A stretch of 64,000 nucleotides of DNA from Sclerotinia nivalis (lineage: Eukaryota > Ascomycota > Leotiomycetes > Helotiales > Sclerotiniaceae), in assembly GCA_029531795.1 (NCBI GenBank), contig JAPEIS010000008.1, positions 1,922,001-1,986,000 on the forward strand, given 5' to 3'. A program made the translations under genes and the position numbers. Positions 62,401 to 64,000 of this stretch are shown in pieces (position 1 is the first letter of the stretch; every line of letters begins with the position of its first letter). The notes beneath the pieces were generated by a model. That model saw only the letters and a program-made list of their open reading frames with translations, was not told the origin of the DNA and did no database searches.

Positions 62401-63751
62401 GGCAAAGAGAAGCAACCCAGGCTACCTACGACAGACACCTCGAAATGATGTGGAGAATACTCACCTGTTGATTACCTTTGTAAGTTATATATAAACAATA
62501 ACTTGACTAGTTATATTACGATTAAATTCACTACAGAAATCAAATCTCGAGTATTTCGGCAGGTATATAGACGGCGCCGTTATATTTGCTCAACGTTGAC
62601 AGACGAAATCTGTACCCATGAATAATGGGATAAGGCTGTCAGAAAAAAAAATGATTTATCAAGAGAAAAACATTGACTACCGACCCCAAAATAATTGATA
62701 GACCATCACCTATAGAGGGTTCAGGTATAGAGCAGCGTTTATCTAGGAATTATCTCAAAGAATCCCATCCCATCCCTCGGACTCAATGAAAATACCAGCT
62801 AAGGATCTCATTCTCCGACCTCAGCGTGCTACTGCCTCTGTACATATGATCTCTTCCAATAAGAGTCATTCTCCATTTAGCCATGTCTCCACATCCCGAA
62901 TCAGAACATATGATTTCAAATAAAAAGCTTTGAGTCAGGCAAAATGATCTCACAATATCCACCACGTCGGGACCTTCGTTTGAGAAAACCCACCATGGTA
63001 AGATTACATTGTCCACATCTGTGGCGAATTGAGTATCTCGAGGGATTATCTCGAAATGCATCATCACCTTCTGAGGACTCTATATTTAAAGAGGAGGCTT
63101 TAGCCAGTAAACTTAGTCATACCGAAGGGAATTAGACGGAATATGGAGCATGGTGGTACGAAGAAAGAAGAAGAGAAGGTAAGAAGAAAAAAGAGGAAGG
63201 AATACGAAGAAAGGAAGAGGGAAGATAGAACAGGAGACCATTATTAGATTGAAGAATGTTCAAAAAATTAAATATACTATAAGTTTACCTCCTAAAAAGT
63301 TCACACCAACCAGCTTCAACTAAAAACAGTAGGGACTTTCCGATAATATAGAACAAAACGTGAAGCTTTCTAGAAACTTTCTTTTGATAAACTCTATCTT
63401 TTTATTTTCGAATTATAGAGATCTAGAAGCTTTTAGAAATATATTTAATTTATTCTTTTATTAGAATATAAGATTAGTATATAACTACTAAATAACAATT
63501 TTCTTTTTTTTTAAAAAAAGAAAAAAAAAACTTATATTTCCATCTATCTACTCATTTAGTATCTATCCATCTATCCACTCTTCAAATCCAAAACCAAAAA
63601 TCATCTTTCTATAAATAAACATCTATTAATAAACCCCGGCTCCCCACCCACTCATCCATCCAATCCCCCCTCCAAAAATTCCCACACCTCCTCCCACATC
63701 TCCCTCTCATGCCCCCCAAAAATCCAAAAAAAATCCCCCAAAATAAACAAA
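59479..63751. other. 4.3-kb gene-poor right arm
   Basis: No gene is supported with confidence. Possible coding relics on the minus strand lie at 60810-61250 and 61318-61542. A near-perfect palindrome, GTGTCCA/TGGACAC, sits near 61274-61288. A purine-rich GAA-type tract lies at about 63157-63235. Strong AT-richness with homopolymer A/T runs spans 63250-63550. Confidence 0.5.
63726..63733 (-). terminator. RNA polymerase III terminator of the tRNA-Cys gene
   Basis: Eight T residues on the minus strand begin 18 nt past the 3' end of the tRNA, the expected polymerase III stop signal. Confidence 0.7.
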
Positions 63752-63859
63752 GCTCCCGGCCTGGTTCGAACAAGCGACTTGGCGATAACGTACTTTTCCA
63801 TAACGACTCCTATCAGAGTGTTACTGCAATCGCCCACTCTACCACTGAGTTACAAGAGC
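63752..63859 (-). tRNA. tRNA-Cys(GCA) with a 37-nt intron
   Basis: The minus strand folds into a complete cloverleaf. The acceptor stem pairs GCTCTTG with CGGGAGC. The D stem pairs ACTC with GAGT around loop AGTGGTA. The anticodon stem pairs GGCGA with TCGCC. The T stem pairs GCTTG with CAGGC around loop TTCGAAC. The anticodon GCA lies at 63825-63827 on the plus strand (read as TGC there). An intron of 37 nt, 63787-63823, lies one base 3' of the anticodon, the canonical eukaryotic position. The mature tRNA is 71 nt before CCA addition. It inserts cysteine at UGC and UGU codons. Box A (AACTCAGTGG) and box B (TTGTTCGAACC) are intact. Confidence 0.93.
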
Positions 63860-64000
63860 TTTTTTCTTTGGGTTTTGATGGAGAAGAATAGGTGGAGTTT
63901 GGGTTTATATTCTAGAGATGGTTTGGGGTGGGGGAAGTGGGGGGGGGGGGTTTTTTGGGTATGGGTATTTTGGTTGGTTTTTGAAGGAGGGAGGGAGGGA
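63860..64000. other. Right edge, low-complexity
   Basis: G-rich and T-rich homopolymer runs, including about ten G residues followed by six T residues near 63940-63957, then a GGGA repeat at the edge. No gene. Confidence 0.6.

Overview
The window is filamentous ascomycete nuclear DNA. The evidence is the gene content, short canonical introns (mostly 42-140 bp, GTANGT donors, CTRAY branch sites, YAG acceptors), compact convergent or divergent genes, and long gene-poor AT-rich gaps with decayed repeats. Several lineage-restricted proteins make me favour a leotiomycete, most likely Sclerotiniaceae (Botrytis/Sclerotinia). That placement is an inference from recalled resemblance, not a search.

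Left part (1-12 kb): a broken hypothetical gene runs off the left edge and is followed by a retroelement-like scar. Next are a divergent pair (DUF2434-type seven-helix membrane protein, minus; COG5 Golgi-tethering subunit, plus) and a 4-kb gap holding a 104-bp mobile-element footprint with a 5-bp target duplication. Nucleus-type gene A (five exons, 913 aa, minus) comes after the gap. Its paralogue, gene B (two exons, 597 aa, plus), lies 3.8 kb further on and points away from it. The two share an unnamed domain and are the most novel feature I see.

Middle (20-35 kb): housekeeping genes. These are ECO1 cohesin acetyltransferase, COQ1 polyprenyl synthase (mitochondrial ubiquinone pathway) sharing a 334-bp promoter with the V-ATPase assembly factor VMA12, a tiny gene with a fungal YQxQL-type helix, and a large Myb-repeat REB1-type DNA-binding protein.

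Right part (35-64 kb): an alpha/beta hydrolase with an SCP2-like N-terminal part, a mitochondrial P-loop ATPase, a very large unknown protein (about 1.5 kb amino acids, five exons) whose last exons are easily missed, and a small unknown protein with a 14-codon last exon. Beyond these lie a GH13 oligo-1,6-glucosidase, a doubtful gene, a membrane protein, a glutathione S-transferase, and a clean tRNA-Cys(GCA) with a 37-nt intron at the right end.

There is no operon-like pathway cluster. Genes appear individually regulated, apart from the divergent promoters. No CRISPR array, rRNA, secondary-metabolite cluster or intact transposase was seen. Exon coordinates below were worked out by hand from splice signals and reading-frame continuity.
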